Source: CAZBQG01 sp964493945 (lineage in GTDB: Bacteria; Pseudomonadota; Alphaproteobacteria; Rhodospirillales; UBA2165). Taken from it: 7,274 bases of DNA. The stretch is from NCBI GenBank assembly GCA_964493945.1, contig CAZBQG010000231.1, forward strand, positions 1 through 7,274, written 5' to 3'. How positions within the stretch are numbered: the stretch's first letter is position 1; each line of letters begins with the position of its first letter. Both the position numbers and the translations under genes were made by a program. Shown here piece after piece: positions 6,401 to 7,274 of this stretch. Below the pieces are notes generated by a model, which was not told where the DNA came from, made no database searches, and saw only the letters and a list, made by a program, of their open reading frames with translations.

Positions 6401-7274
6401 CAGCGCAGCTATCACGGCCGCATCCGCGACCGGTTGCTGAACCGCATAGCGGTCAGCGGTCCCAAGGGGCTGAAGGCGGGGAGCAGGGTTACGGAAGAAG
6501 TCCTCTCCAAACTGACTCCGGGCCAGACCCTGCAGATCGCTATTGCCAACGATAAGGTGATGGGAGAGATCGAGGGGCTCAAGAAGCAATTGGAAGGTGG
6601 CACGACCGAATTCACCCGGCGTTTCGACGACAAGGTCGAGAAGCTGGAGCGGGGTGACGAATTGTCCCCGGGTGTGATGAAAATGGTCAAGGTGTTCGTC
6701 GCCGTTAAACGTAAATTGCAGCCGGGCGACAAGATGGCCGGCCGGCACGGCAACAAGGGCGTCATTTCAAAGATCGTACCGGTCGAGGATATGCCGGCCC
6801 TGGAAGACGGAACGCCGGTGGACATCGTTCTCAATCCTTTGGGTGTGCCGTCGCGCATGAATGTGGGCCAGATTCTGGAGACTCATCTGGGCTGGGCCTG
6901 CTCGGGTCTGGGCGAGCAGGTGGGCGAGGCGCTTGACGCCTTGAACCGGGGCAACTCGCAGATCAAGGATTTGCGCGATAAGCTTAAATATGTTTATGGC
7001 ACAGACACTTATAACTCTAATATCTCCAAACTTGATGATGAAGAGGTGAAAGAACTGGCCGGCAATCTGTGCTCCGGCGTTCCCATCGCAACGCCGGTTT
7101 TCGACGGCGCCCACGAAGAAGACATCGTCGAAATGCTGGAAAAATCAGGCGTCAATGTCAGCGGCCAGGTGCCTCTGTTCGATGGCCGGACGGGCGAGAC
7201 CTTCGCCCGTCAGGTTACCGTCGGCTATATTTACATGCTCAAGCTTCACCATCTGGTGGACGACAAGATCCATG
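3401..7274 (+). CDS. rpoB: DNA-directed RNA polymerase subunit beta (3' end cut by window)
   Basis: RpoB is the beta subunit that, with beta', forms the active centre of RNA polymerase. The frame is open for 1291 codons to the window edge, ending at [16 protein letters not shown]. Roughly 100 C-terminal residues are missing, so the full protein should be about 1390 residues, usual for alphaproteobacteria. Visible landmarks are: [20 protein letters not shown] (about 145-164); the rifampicin region [16 protein letters not shown] through [14 protein letters not shown] (about 540-570), with the sensitive-type D550, H560, S565 and L567 (E. coli D516, H526, S531, L533); [15 protein letters not shown], with E846/D847 matching E. 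coli E813/D814; and [16 protein letters not shown], with K1111 and K1119 matching active-site lysines K1065 and K1073. E. coli N518 is Thr here. No frameshift or in-frame stop was found on codon-by-codon reading. rpoC is expected next. Confidence 0.99.
   Translation, partial: [1291 protein letters not shown]

Overview
This window is a conserved bacterial housekeeping locus, read entirely on the + strand: 3' end of trpT (tRNA-Trp), secE, nusG, rplK (L11), rplA (L1), a long structured leader, rplJ (L10), rplL (L7/L12), and rpoB (RNA polymerase beta), which runs off the right edge. The protein sequences look alphaproteobacterial: a short single-helix SecE of 65 aa, an L10 beginning VDRKGKEELV, and a RpoB beginning [17 protein letters not shown] with the alphaproteobacterial-type stretch [19 protein letters not shown]. 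GC content is moderately high by eye. I cannot fix the order; a Rhodospirillales-like lineage is a guess from remembered similarity.

Layout. 1-12 is the tRNA-Trp 3' end. secE (44-241) and nusG (246-776) are 4 nt apart, and the nusG ribosome-binding site lies inside secE. A 37-nt gap leads to rplK (814-1242), which is 3 nt from rplA (1246-1941). 1942-2257 (316 nt) holds no gene but is packed with inverted repeats and looks like the L10 autoregulatory leader. rplJ (2258-2773, GTG start) and rplL (2813-3190) follow with a 39-nt gap. 3191-3400 (210 nt) begins with a terminator-like hairpin and T-run, followed by two more hairpins. rpoB starts at 3401 and is open for 1291 codons to the end of the window, lacking roughly its last 100 residues.

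How it works together. SecE is part of the Sec translocon. NusG couples RNA polymerase to Rho and the ribosome. L11, L1, L10 and L7/L12 build the two mobile stalks of the 50S subunit. RpoB is the catalytic beta subunit of RNA polymerase. Grouping them lets ribosome and polymerase supply be adjusted together. In known relatives L1 represses rplKA, the L10-L12 complex represses rplJL, and an attenuator reduces rpoBC transcription relative to rplJL.

I see no undescribed protein system, mobile element, CRISPR array or foreign gene. The parts worth a second look are non-coding: the rplA-rplJ leader, with a terminator-like hairpin overlapped by a competing hairpin, and the structured rplL-rpoB spacer.
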